Assembly (NCBI RefSeq): GCF_000969885.1
Contig: NZ_CP009501.1
Span: 1,426,001-1,490,000 of the forward strand
From: Methanosarcina thermophila TM-1
GTDB taxonomy: Archaea; Halobacteriota; Methanosarcinia; Methanosarcinales; Methanosarcinaceae
Length of the DNA: 64,000 nt
Direction: 5' to 3'
The position numbers and the translations under genes are program-made. Shown here in pieces: positions 47,530 to 56,158 of the stretch (positions within the stretch are counted from its first letter, which is position 1; each line of letters begins with the position of its first letter). The notes beneath the pieces were generated by a model, which searched no databases, had not been told where the DNA came from, and was given only the letters and a program-made list of their open reading frames with translations.

Positions 47530-48348
47530 TCAATGTTTCAATAACTCAATTTTCTCTAGGAACGCTGCAAGTTTTTTGATTTCATCCAGTTCGAAATCAA
47601 GCTCTTCACCTTTTAGGGATGCTTTAAAGATCTCTCTTTTTGCGGGGATCTCAGCCACAACATTCACGCAGTTCACCGATGCCAGCATTTCCTCCCTTAT
47701 ATCCGGCTCAACCTTATTAAGCACAAAATAAACTTTACATCCGCACTGAGCACCAAATTCATCGAATTTCTTTGAGAGCTTTAAGGATTCGTAGGAAGGG
47801 TCAACAACTACGAGGATGAGGTCAAAGTCCTTATCAACCCCGCGTCCGAAATGCTCGGTGCCAGCCTCAGTATCCACAATAACAACATCGTCTTTCCCGA
47901 GATCCAGGTTTTCAAGAAACTCTCTTGTCAGTGTTCCCATTGGGCAGGCGCAGCCTTCCCCGAAATCATGGATTTTACCAACCGCCATCAGCTTTACTCC
48001 ATCCTTTTCCTCAACAAATTCCGGCGGGAGGTCAGAGAAACTCCACCTGTTTTTAAAAAATCGGGACTGCTGCTGCACCGGCTGTCCAGAAGTACCTTCA
48101 TTGGCTGCAAGCCCCCAGAACTGGGTGGTTTTTGGAGCTGCCCTCAGCTTTTCCTTAAAGCCCTTCTTTCCTCCGAAATATTCCATAAGATCCCGTGGAG
48201 CTGCCATTCCCAGCTGGCTATGCAATCCATAATTTGACTCGTCAATGTCAAGCACAAGCACGTTTTTAGTTTTTGCCATTTCCTTTGCCAGGAGAGCTGC
48301 AATAGTACTTTTTCCGCTTCCTCCTTTCCCGCAGACTGCTATTCTCAT
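47530..48348 (-). CDS. CooC-like P-loop ATPase
   Basis: A 272-residue MinD/Mrp-superfamily ATPase. Deviant Walker A CGKGGSGKST is at residues 6-15, followed by VLVLDIDESNYGLH, the switch segment VVIVDTEAGTEHFGRG and a CAC motif (Cys133, Cys135) in DFGEGCACPMGTL. CooC uses such cysteines and ATP hydrolysis in nickel insertion into carbon monoxide dehydrogenase; methanogens carry CODH/acetyl-CoA synthase complexes. No CODH gene is nearby, so the target protein is inferred. GGTGA at about 8 nt supports the ATG. The 5' leader overlaps a tnpB-like remnant. Confidence 0.85.
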   Translation of the reverse strand: MRIAVCGKGGSGKSTIAALLAKEMAKTKNVLVLDIDESNYGLHSQLGMAAPRDLMEYFGGKKGFKEKLRAAPKTTQFWGLAANEGTSGQPVQQQSRFFKNRWSFSDLPPEFVEEKDGVKLMAVGKIHDFGEGCACPMGTLTREFLENLDLGKDDVVIVDTEAGTEHFGRGVDKDFDLILVVVDPSYESLKLSKKFDEFGAQCGCKVYFVLNKVEPDIREEMLASVNCVNVVAEIPAKREIFKASLKGEELDFELDEIKKLAAFLEKIELLKH

Positions 48349-48359
48349 ATCCGGTTCAC

Positions 48360-48497
48360 CTATCCTGGTAATTTATCCTGCTGACGTGAACTAACTCTCC
48401 TGCTTTCTGATGAAAGCGAGGAGGAACCTTCTTGCTTCATTCTTCGAATAGTTGTTCGCAAGTCCACAAACCCATCTCTACGTTCCGCAGGTGTCAG
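48360..48497 (-). pseudogene. C-terminal remnant of an IS605-type TnpB
   Basis: The minus strand 48497 to 48360 reads LTPAERRDGFVDLRTTIRRM, then KQEGSSSLSSESRRVSSRQQ, and ends with TAG. It resembles the serine/arginine-rich tail after the last catalytic part of TnpB proteins (LTPVE-type start, KQE-S-S end). No start or zinc-finger part is present, and upstream is a TAA. It reaches within 12 nt of the cooC start and so supplies its leader. Pattern-based assignment. Confidence 0.4.
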
Positions 48498-49043
48498 ATA
48501 ACTATAAGATTTTGATTAGAATTGTGATGTCCATAAACATTGCATAATTTAGAAGACGGCTCAAATCTTCCTGTGCTTAGAGCAGTTTTTCCCAGCTATT
48601 CAACTTTTTATACTCTAATTTTGTTACGGAACTGCTCCATGAAGCGTAGAAGAAGGTTTTACTTCATGCACTAAAATGTGCTGTAAATCAAACCTTGAGA
48701 TTGATTTCTTAGTTTGTTCATTTCTTTTTATTTATTAGGATCGATTTGGCATTTGTAGGTTTTAATATATTACACATTTTGAAAAGATATATAGGTTTTA
48801 TAAAGCTTACTATAATGAAGTCGACGGTTTTCATCCCATCTATCGGGCTTCATCCTCCTGAGAAATGGACTTTCCGTCTAGAGTAAAATCTTGCTTGAGA
48901 AAGGCAGAAAAGGTCAGGCAAAAAGTCGAAAATAGCAAGATGAAAAGCAAAAAGGATAGAGAACTGAAAAGAGACTGAAAAAGAAAAAGCGAAGGAAAAG
49001 AAAAAACTCCAGGGCTCCCTCTCTACAGAGTTAGTTTTTCAAT
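48498..49043. other. Gap with possible mobile-element debris
   Basis: 550 bp with no ORF. At 48655-48680 GGTTTTACTTCATGCACTAA and the following AATGTGCTGTAA recall the TTTACTTCAT-plus-hairpin segment at 30780, including a GCAC/GTGC stem. An A-rich stretch (48898-49005) precedes the UbiA stop, where AACTC and GAGTT (49007-49033) could pair to end the UbiA transcript. Confidence 0.3.
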
Positions 49044-49937
49044 TCAGTAGATAAAGTCAAGGATAATCGAAATCGCATAGATGACCAGAGACATATGGAA
49101 AAAGGGAAGCACCTTCAAGCCGGCTGCTGGACTTTTTTCTTTCCAGAGATAGAGGTTTGATCCTGAAAGAAGTACAAACCCTGCAAGAAAACCATAAGGG
49201 ACAATATTTCCAAGTTCCCTCATAAAGAAAACTCCTGCAAATAGATGCAGGATTGTAAAGCCTGTAATCCAGTATACCGTCCCTTTTTCACCATAGAGCA
49301 CGGTTATGGATTTCATATCTCTTGCCCGGTCATTTTTCAGGTCTATAAGGTCGTTTAACCCAAGGTGAGCCATTGTCCATGGATATAAAAAAACCATATA
49401 TAGCAGCATGGTTATGTCCGGCTGCCCGTAGCAGAGATAACCTGCCGCCGGAAAAAGCGTAAAGTCCGTCCTGCCCGAAAGCTGGGCAATCGGATAACTC
49501 TGATTTCTCTTTTTTACCTGGTAAAAAGCCTCTATGCCGTAAGAGTACAGCATAATTGCAAACACGTATAAAGAGTTGGGATAGGGAAGTGTGAAAATCA
49601 AGGCTGAAATGACCGTTATAAACAGAATAAACAACAGGAGGGCATTTTTTGAAGAAATTTTTCCTGAAGGGATAGGTCTCTCTTTAAAAGGCCTCCAGTA
49701 CCTTGTGAGCGCGTTCTCCACATCAAGTCTGTCTCTATTTCTGTCAACATAATCGTTAAGTATAAAGCCTGCCCCAAACCCAAGCATACCCATCAGAGCC
49801 ACCTTGAGAGTCAACTCCCAGGAAAAACCGCCATAGTTTGCAAAAGCAAGCATCAATCCAGAGCAGGAAATAAGAGGCCAGACCGGAAGAAAATGAGCAC
49901 GAATAAGATCAAAATAGGCTTTCAGGGTTTCTATCAT
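49044..49937 (-). CDS. UbiA-family prenyltransferase
   Basis: About 297 residues, eight or nine membrane helices. Two metal-binding Asp motifs define the family: NDYVDRNRD near residue 62 of the protein and DLIDLKNDRARD around residue 185. UbiA enzymes attach polyprenyl diphosphates to aromatic, glycerol or sugar acceptors; candidates in a methanogen include an archaeal lipid or a methanophenazine/quinone-like step. TTG at 49958 is an alternative start, but GAGG 9 nt before ATG 49937 decides it. It stands alone on the minus strand. Which UbiA subfamily it belongs to cannot be told by eye. Confidence 0.82.
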   Translation of the reverse strand: MIETLKAYFDLIRAHFLPVWPLISCSGLMLAFANYGGFSWELTLKVALMGMLGFGAGFILNDYVDRNRDRLDVENALTRYWRPFKERPIPSGKISSKNALLLFILFITVISALIFTLPYPNSLYVFAIMLYSYGIEAFYQVKKRNQSYPIAQLSGRTDFTLFPAAGYLCYGQPDITMLLYMVFLYPWTMAHLGLNDLIDLKNDRARDMKSITVLYGEKGTVYWITGFTILHLFAGVFFMRELGNIVPYGFLAGFVLLSGSNLYLWKEKSPAAGLKVLPFFHMSLVIYAISIILDFIY

Positions 49938-50033
49938 TTTTTTTAGCCTCGATAACAATGAGGGTAATTAAGAGAAACTACTACATAAGAATTATGAAAA
50001 CTGATTGAAATTCCAGTTAAAAAGTTGTTATTA

Positions 50034-50309
50034 TTAAAATAGAAAAATCAAATTAAACACTGCATCACAAACCTTACTAAAAGACGATACTATCCTCTCA
50101 TTCCAGACATTAAAGAAGATTTCCAGAGAAGTATCGTTCTCTACTACTATGCAGCCATCCATGAAGAGCACGCGATCTCCTACTTCTCTGGCAAAACCCA
50201 TTTCCTGAGTTACCGCACCCATTGCCATGCCTTCTTTTTCGAGATCTTTAATGATGTTTAAAACCTTCCCGATCATTTTCAGGATCAAGGATTGCGATAG
50301 ATCCATCAA
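50034..50309 (-). pseudogene. Remnant of an amino-acid ABC transporter ATPase
   Basis: C-terminal quarter of a GlnQ-like ATP-binding protein: GKVLNIIKDLEKEGMAMGAV, TQEMGFAREVGDRVLFMDG. In real enzymes the H-loop is VTHEMGFAREV; here His has become Gln. Just upstream, CTTGATCCTGAAAATGATCG reads LDPE only in another frame, so an extra A shifts the Walker-B region. Everything before it (Walker A, signature) is absent. Dead fragment. Confidence 0.8.
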
Positions 50310-50603
50310 AAAAATATAACTAGTGGGTACATTTAAGCTAAACTTGGCAGTTTCTTATTTAACCCACCGTGGTGTTCTCCTGAAACATTCCAGAGCAAAA
50401 CAAAAAGAAAAGAGTCTTCAAATCAACTTAAAAAGATAATGCAGATTTTTATTAATAAGTTAGTAACTATTCCTCAAAATCGTCCCTGATAAAATTAACG
50501 AAAAGTCGCAAGCACTTTATTTGAATTTTCTGAAATTTTCGATCTCAGGAAACACAAAAATTAGAATTAGCTCATAAAAACTATTTTTGAAAAACGGAAA
50601 AAT

Positions 50604-50624
50604 GTAGCCTTTTAAAAAGGCTAC
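50604..50624 (-). terminator. Hairpin terminator after the repeat lipoprotein
   Basis: GTAGCCTTTT-A-AAAAGGCTAC, a perfect 10-bp palindrome with a 1-nt centre, 36 bp past the lipoprotein stop. On the minus strand it is followed by T-rich sequence (ATTTTTCCGTTTTTC). Confidence 0.6.
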
Positions 50625-50659
50625 TTAGATAATTTCTTCTTTACATTGCAGAATTAAGC

Positions 50660-51124
50660 TTATTCAGCAGCTTCTTCTTCTGCAGCAGTGTCGTTAGCGA
50701 CTTCTTCTGCGGCAGCGTCATCAGCGACTGGTTCTTCTGTAGCAGTGTCGTCAGCTGCAACATCTTCTGCAGCAGTGTCGTCAGCTGCAACATCTTCTGC
50801 AGCAGTGTCGTCAGCTGCAACATCTTCTGCAGCAGTGTCGTCAGCTGCAACATCTTCTGCAGCAGTGTCGTCAGCTGCAGCATCTTCTGCGGTTGCGTCT
50901 TCAGCTGCAACCTCTTCAGTTGCAGTTTCTTCTTCGGCTGCAGCTTCTTCTTCAGCTGCTGTTTCTTCTACAGGGGCGGTGTCATCTGCTACTGGAGCTG
51001 CTTCTTCAGTCACTTCTTCTGCTCCTTCGCTTGCCTCTGACTCGGACTGCTCAGCACAGCCGGCTGCAAAGACAACTGTGGCAATAACAAGGAGCATTGC
51101 CATAATCTTTAACATTTTTTTCAT
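50660..51124 (-). CDS. Lipoprotein with acidic Ala/Glu/Asp decapeptide repeats
   Basis: A 154-residue lipoprotein. ATG 51124 is set by AGAGGT at 7 nt; a longer frame to 51172 lacks one. Signal MKKMLKIMAMLLVIATVVFA ends in a lipobox AAGC. The remainder is low-complexity and strongly acidic, with no hydrophobic segments. It contains the repeated unit DDTAAEDVAA about five times plus degenerate flanks (EETAAEEEAAAEEE, EEPVADDAAAEE). No catalytic domain. Probably an extended, charged surface coat or spacer; length likely varies between strains by repeat number. Composition is extreme for any function call. Confidence 0.8.
   Translation of the reverse strand: MKKMLKIMAMLLVIATVVFAAGCAEQSESEASEGAEEVTEEAAPVADDTAPVEETAAEEEAAAEEETATEEVAAEDATAEDAAADDTAAEDVAADDTAAEDVAADDTAAEDVAADDTAAEDVAADDTATEEPVADDAAAEEVANDTAAEEEAAE
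50741..50890. repeat. Five 30-bp tandem repeats in the lipoprotein gene
   Basis: Unit AGCAGTGTCGTCAGCTGCAA plus CATCTTCTGC, five copies from 50741 to 50890. The first four are identical; the last differs at one base. Each encodes ten residues in frame. Near-identity implies recent expansion. Confidence 0.9.
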
Positions 51125-51379
51125 TAATAATACCTCTAAAGTTCTCTTCCTTTTTACACCCAGCTCATACAAAATCCTAGGATTTTGTTATGAGATATTT
51201 ATGCATGACCAGCCAATTACATTAAAACTTTTCGATTTGGTAAAGAAATAATATAACAATATAGTTCATATGATCAGAATGCATATTCCCAGACTATCTG
51301 TAATAAGATAAGAATTATAAAAATCCATTTAATTTATTTATACTTAAAATATCTAAAATAAATAACAGGAGGCGAATAA

Positions 51380-51454
51380 ATGGATAGAAGATTAAAAAAG
51401 AAGGATTATTTGGACAGAAAAATATTTAAAGGTGGTACGACACCCCTCCGTTGA
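51380..51454 (+). CDS. Very small basic open frame with strong ribosome site
   Basis: GGAGG (51368-51372) lies 7 nt before an ATG at 51380, which opens a 24-residue frame MDRRLKKKDYLDRKIFKGGT then TPLR and TGA. The ribosome site is among the best in the window. No family recognised. It may be a real micro-peptide, a leader for the following gene, or the surviving start of a broken gene. Confidence 0.35.
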   Translation: MDRRLKKKDYLDRKIFKGGTTPLR

Positions 51455-51518
51455 AGAAATAAAAACCTGTAAACACTAGATTTAGAAAAAATATGTAAAA
51501 GCTGTTTGAGGCAGAACA

Positions 51519-52120
51519 CTGAAAAATTACAAAACTCTTAAGTCCTGCGGCAAGGCTCAAAAAAATTCAAGAATTCTCTGTTTATAGGTTACGCCAGACC
51601 TGTAGAAAGTGAACATGAAGCAAAAGCTTTCATAAAAAAGATAAAGGAATTACACAGGGATGCAAATCATAATGTTTCGGCTTATTTTATAAAAGAAAAA
51701 AGCTCCTTTGCACTTAAATATGACGATGACGGAGAGCCCGCAGGTAGCTCAGGAAAACCTGTTTTTAAAATACTGGAGTCAAAGGAGATCTGGAATGCAG
51801 TTGTTGTCGTGACCAGATATTTTGGGGGAATAAAACTAGGTTTTGGGGGACTTTCAAGAGCATACAGGAATACAGCACTTGCCGCTATTGAAGAGGCAGG
51901 AATTGTCGAGGTATTCGAACAGGTTAGATTAAGAGTACGTCTGGGATATGCGGAAAGCCAGAAAGTAAGAAATCTGATCGAGAAATATGGAGTTATTAGG
52001 AAAGAAATGTATACAGACAGCGTGGAATTCATTATTCTTGTAAACAAGGAGCTTGAAGATGAATTAGTTAAAAAGCTGACAGATGAGACAAAAAGTAAAG
52101 CTGAACTTGAGAGGCTTTAA
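51519..52120 (+). pseudogene. YigZ/IMPACT family protein, frameshifted
   Basis: A complete UPF0029/IMPACT gene in two frames. The first frame begins at CTG 51519 (7 nt after TGAGG) and reads LKNYKTLKSCGKAQK. A run of seven A (51559-51565) then needs one extra base to continue as KFKNSLFIGYARPVESEHEA, DDDGEPAGSSGKPV, VVVVTRYFGGIKLGFGGLSR and a ferredoxin-like C-terminal domain to TAA 52118. The catalytic-style GEPAGSSG and RYFGGIKLG motifs are intact. Either a -1 frameshift with a lost ATG, a sequencing error in the homopolymer, or slippage. Function of the family is not settled (translation/ribosome stress links in eukaryotes). Confidence 0.7.
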
Positions 52121-52269
52121 CTCCAACAACTAAATTTGAACTATAACTAACTGCCCTTAAAACGACCGACTAATATAATTATTCCCAAACTGAAGATTCA
52201 GGAATTTTTAAATTTAATTCTATGACATTTACAGCAGGTATATAAATGGTACAGGCATATCCCTGTTGA

Positions 52270-53176
52270 ATGTTTCTGGAGGGCAAAAAGCCGCATTTCG
52301 CAGTAATTGCAGGCTGTATATTCTACGGCATGAATGGGCTCTTCATTGACCGCATCCACGGTATGTCAATTGCTCCCATAATATTTTACAGATTATTTTT
52401 TGGTCTGCTGTTTCTTTTTATATATATAGCTGCCAGAGGAAAAACCTCGGACCTGAAATTAAAGAAAAGAAAGGGGAGCCTTCTTCTTCAAGGAGTGCTT
52501 GTAGTCGCATGCATGTTGCTCTATTTTACCTGCCTGAAAATTACCTGCGTCTCTATTGCTATCCTGCTCCAGTACACGGCTCCCTTCTACGTAATGCTTG
52601 CCTCTCCTCTTATCCTGAATGAGAAAATTAGGAAGGAAAGTATATCTGTCCTCTTTATCGCAATTACGGGAGTATTCCTTATAGTAAAGCCGGAAGTCTT
52701 TCGGGCATAGAACTTACAGGCAACTATATGCTTGGTATTGCAGCCGGGCTGCTCTCAGGAGTAATCTTTGCAGCATTGATTATGAATGTAAGAATCCTGA
52801 AAGCAGAATATCCTGAACTTGCAATTATGTTCTGGCCCATGGGAGTCGCCCTTTTGCTTCTAAGTCCCTTTACATTAGAGATTTCTCCCAATGTACTTTA
52901 CAGTAACCTGAAGGTGCTTATAGCCTTTGGGTAGTATCCATAGGTCTTGGAGAGATATTTACCATTCTGGGATTTGCTAATCTTAAAGCCCAGACCGGCA
53001 GCCTTCTTGCTCTGGTAGAACCTGTCAGCGGAGTATTCTTTGATATTGCTGTACTGGGAATCGGATTGCCTTCTGAGACCCTTGCAGGCTGTGCACTTAT
53101 ACTGGCTTCTGCAGTATTCATAAGCTTCAAGGGTTCTGAAAATATAAAGGAAGGCGAGGATAAAACTCTCTTTTGA
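52270..53176 (+). pseudogene. EamA/DMT-family transporter, two frameshifts
   Basis: A ten-helix drug/metabolite transporter split into three frames. Part 1 (52270-52710) has IFYGMNGLFIDRI and the first EamA half to VKPEVF. The sequence GTCTTTCGGGC lacks one T. Part 2 reads SGIELTGNYMLGIAAGLLSG to LIAFG. TTTGGGTAGTATCC lacks one G. Part 3 reads VVSIGLGEIFTILGFANLKA, TGSLLALVEPVSGVFFD, ending with TGA at 53174. All helices are recoverable, so the breaks are recent or artefactual. GGAGGGC sits just after the ATG, not before it; the start is uncertain. Confidence 0.75.
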
Positions 53177-53207
53177 GTATACTTAACAGGAGGCTCTTAA
53201 CGAAAAC

Positions 53208-54233
53208 TCACTGTGAGAAGTAATTATCTCTCGCTCTGACAAGTGCTTTTATGTTCTCAAGTGGAGTATGGGGAGCAAGCCCGCAGCCCGGGGCAAGAAT
53301 ATCAATTCCGTCCTCAAGGCAGGCAGTAGCTTCAATAAGGACTGCTTCAGTCCCTTTTATCAGGAGAGTATCAGAAGGAGAAACATTTCCGATAAGGCGT
53401 ACTCTGTCACCTATAATTCTCTTTGCGAAACTGACGTCTACTTTTTCTTCAATGCTTATTCCATCAAAACCTGCATCTGCAAGCGGGTCAAGCACTGCAG
53501 TAGCGTCGCCGCACATATGAAGAACCTTAAAGCCTTTTACTTTCCTACAAAATTTTTTATATAGAGAGAAGACCGATGTTTCAAACATTTGAGGAGAAAT
53601 AATATCAGGTCCTGCCTCGGAATCTATAAGAGTTATGGCATGAGCTCCTCTTTCGAGCAGACCATTTGCGTATTCTATACATGCATCAATAAGAACTCCC
53701 ATAAGTTCCTCAACTACATCAGGGTTTGTCACGAACCACCTGAGGTAATTTTCCATTCCTGCAAGCATGGAGGCGAGTCCTGCAGGACCCACAACTCCGG
53801 CAACAACAGGTACGGTTTCCCCTACTTTCTCATTTAGAATTTCAACAGCGTCCAGCACTACTGAGGTTCGTCTGCTCTCAAGGAGTGAATCCGGAACTGA
53901 TATATTCTTTACATCTTTCTTTTTTTTGCAGGGGAAATCCGTTATATAGGGCTGTATATCTATACTTCCTTCATCTACTGTGCAACCAAGCGTCTCGGCA
54001 AGCACGGTAATGTCGAAAGGACAGCGTACATTTTCGAATCCCGCAATCTCATATCCTGCCAGTGCGAGAGCAGCCATCTTGTCGGCATTGTAATGTGCCT
54101 GGGGCCAGTATGCATCAGTCATTTCCATGGGTTCGACAGTGCCGGTCTGGGTTACCGAACAGACAGGCATGATATCTAATGTCTCTCCTTTGAGTGCCTT
54201 CTCAAATCTCTCTCTTAGGGTAAATTTAGTCAT
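53208..54233 (-). CDS. Methylcobamide:coenzyme M methyltransferase, MtaA/MtbA type
   Basis: A 341-residue zinc enzyme of the uroporphyrinogen-decarboxylase fold that transfers a methyl group from a corrinoid protein to coenzyme M in methylotrophic methanogenesis. The zinc ligands are visible: His239-x-Cys241 in LHMCGDAT and Cys317 in LAPGCGLAP. The start IMPVCSVTQTGTVEPM is diagnostic. GGTGA 4 nt before the ATG supports the start. Length matches MtaA/MtbA (about 339). Whether it serves methanol, methylamines or methylsulfides cannot be told. No corrinoid protein is adjacent. An inverted repeat lies in its promoter region. Confidence 0.88.
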   Translation of the reverse strand: MTKFTLRERFEKALKGETLDIMPVCSVTQTGTVEPMEMTDAYWPQAHYNADKMAALALAGYEIAGFENVRCPFDITVLAETLGCTVDEGSIDIQPYITDFPCKKKKDVKNISVPDSLLESRRTSVVLDAVEILNEKVGETVPVVAGVVGPAGLASMLAGMENYLRWFVTNPDVVEELMGVLIDACIEYANGLLERGAHAITLIDSEAGPDIISPQMFETSVFSLYKKFCRKVKGFKVLHMCGDATAVLDPLADAGFDGISIEEKVDVSFAKRIIGDRVRLIGNVSPSDTLLIKGTEAVLIEATACLEDGIDILAPGCGLAPHTPLENIKALVRARDNYFSQ

Positions 54234-54280
54234 TTTGTCACCAGAATGGGCTTATTAGCTGAAAGAATGCTTTTTTGATG

Positions 54281-54298
54281 TATTATCGTGTGATAATA
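54281..54298 (-). promoter_or_regulatory. Inverted repeat upstream of the MtaA-like gene
   Basis: TATTATC-GTGT-GATAATA, a perfect 7-bp inverted repeat 48 bp upstream of the start codon. On the minus strand it overlaps or follows TTTATATC and TTTAATATATT elements, so it lies about where a promoter/TSS would be. A repressor or activator site is possible. Confidence 0.4.
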
Positions 54299-54445
54299 TA
54301 TTAAAGCGAAGATATAAAATTATGTAAAATTCCATTCAGATAAAATAAAATTAATAGGAGCTAAAAATTTCATCTGTTAAAAAGTCATTATTGATAGAAA
54401 AATAGAATGAAAAGAGGAAATCAGACCTCAGGAAGTCTCAAACAC

Positions 54446-56158
54446 TTAAAGTTGTAAGTTTTGCCGAGAAGTATTAACGCGCCAGTTCCCTGGAGGTGCT
54501 GTAATCTCAAATGTGGCACCTTTGCCCTCGATTCCGGTTTCTCTTATTTCCAGTCCTGTAATGGAAAGAATACCTCTTACAAGGAAAAGTCCTAGCCCTG
54601 TGTTTTTTCCAACGGATTTTTCAAAAATCAGTTCTTTCATTTCAGCAGGAATTCCTATGCCATTATCCTTTACTTCTATTACAAGACTATCATCAACCCT
54701 GCGAGAACTAACACTAATTTCGGTTACATGCACTCCATGTGCCCTTGCGTTATCAAAAAGGTTGTAAAAGGCTTTTTTAAATAGAGGATCGGCATATACA
54801 TCCAGTCCGCTCTCCTCAATGAAAAACTTAATGTTCTGACCGGAGAAAGGAAAGGCTGCTTCTTTTGCAGTATCACTAATGGATTGCCAGGTAGGGGAGA
54901 CTATTCCAAGTTCTTGGTAGTCTTTGGTGAAAACAATCTGGCTTTGAATTGTCTCTATACCTTTATTGAGATTTTGAAGATACCTCGCAATTCGAGGATC
55001 GCTCCTGACATCCTCAGGAAGAGTTTCTGAAATCAGTTCAGTGTAACCGGAAAGTACATTCACCTGATTGAGAATATCGTGTCTGGTAATATTGCTCATG
55101 AGATTTATTTTTTTATTAGCCTGTCTCAGAGCTTCCTGATACTTGTAAGTTTCTGTAATATCGTGGATCATTATGAGCTTACCCTCTTCATGGTCTTTTG
55201 TCATAAGAGGGCTGATACTAAAAGTAAAGTACTTTGTCTCAAGTCCGCTCTTCAGGGAGATTTCTCTGCTGAAAGTGCCCGAACCCATTTCACTCTGAGG
55301 TATCTTCACTTCATCCCCAAAAAGATCATTTAAGTTTTTTCCGATAACCTCTTTTTCTGTTTTTCCTGCCAGTTCAAGAGCAGCCTTATTGATATCTACT
55401 ATGGAATCCCTAAGGTCTACCACGATATATCCATCGCGCATAGACTCAATTACGTTCCCTCTCGCAATCGGGATAATACTGAGGAACTCATGCTGCATAA
55501 TGCCCCAAAAAAGAATCAAACCCGTGACTGTAAATGCAAACGGAGTAGGATCAAAGAATGCAAAAGGACCTATATCTGCAATATGGAGAATGTTCCCTAG
55601 AATTGGAATGAAGGCTGCCGTGAGAGCAATTGCTGCCTGAGCCTTATAGGGTGTAGTTAAATGGACATATTGCCTGATGAAGAATAAGACTCCAAATAGG
55701 ATTAAAATGAGAGAATAGATGTAGAATATCCAGAAGAAAGGCCCATATACGAGTACTAAAAGTGGGAAGCCTCCTGAGATATCCAGGTAATATGTTTTAA
55801 AATGCATTCTATGAAAGCCATTTGTAAGCATCGAGAAAATTGCGAGAAAAGGAAGCATGAGAAAAACATTTTCATACTTTCTCATGAATTCTTTGCCAAC
55901 CCCTGAATATTCAGCCGCAAACATAAACCACGCTACAGGAGCAAAAGCAATCCCAATATATTCTAAACGGGCAAAGAGATATTTGAGCTTAATATCCATA
56001 AGTCCAACTTCAAAAGCATAATTCAAGGACCAGAGGGACATACTTAACATAATAAGTACGAAATACTTGGAAAAATACACCCTGCGGTAGTTAAAGGACT
56101 TGTATGCTTTGATTGCAAGCAAGGCCGATATAAGCCCCGAAAAAATTAATGCTCCCAT
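54446..56158 (-). CDS. 7TM-sensor histidine kinase with PAS domain
   Basis: A 570-residue kinase. Residues 1-225 have seven helices of the HisKA_7TM type; a PAS domain (DGYIVVDLRDSIVDINKAAL, about 242-340) follows. The dimerisation helix has the phospho-acceptor in NITRHDILNQVNVLSGY (His360). The HATPase domain has the N-box YNLFDNARAHG, G1 VKDNGIGIP and G2 KNTGLGLFLVRGIL. This H-box (RHD-x-x-N) is common in methanogen kinases. No response regulator is adjacent. Signal unknown. A start further downstream is possible since no good ribosome site precedes ATG 56158. Confidence 0.9.
   Translation of the reverse strand: MGALIFSGLISALLAIKAYKSFNYRRVYFSKYFVLIMLSMSLWSLNYAFEVGLMDIKLKYLFARLEYIGIAFAPVAWFMFAAEYSGVGKEFMRKYENVFLMLPFLAIFSMLTNGFHRMHFKTYYLDISGGFPLLVLVYGPFFWIFYIYSLILILFGVLFFIRQYVHLTTPYKAQAAIALTAAFIPILGNILHIADIGPFAFFDPTPFAFTVTGLILFWGIMQHEFLSIIPIARGNVIESMRDGYIVVDLRDSIVDINKAALELAGKTEKEVIGKNLNDLFGDEVKIPQSEMGSGTFSREISLKSGLETKYFTFSISPLMTKDHEEGKLIMIHDITETYKYQEALRQANKKINLMSNITRHDILNQVNVLSGYTELISETLPEDVRSDPRIARYLQNLNKGIETIQSQIVFTKDYQELGIVSPTWQSISDTAKEAAFPFSGQNIKFFIEESGLDVYADPLFKKAFYNLFDNARAHGVHVTEISVSSRRVDDSLVIEVKDNGIGIPAEMKELIFEKSVGKNTGLGLFLVRGILSITGLEIRETGIEGKGATFEITAPPGNWRVNTSRQNLQL

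Noticed and set aside
47810..48240. Two long plus-strand frames opposite the cooC-like gene
   Set aside because: Antisense shadows; the minus strand has the P-loop and the CAC motif.
50688..51251. Long plus-strand frame rich in Ser/Ala across the 30-bp repeats
   Set aside because: It is the antisense of the acidic lipoprotein; the repeat unit has no stop in several frames. The minus strand has the signal peptide, lipobox and ribosome site.
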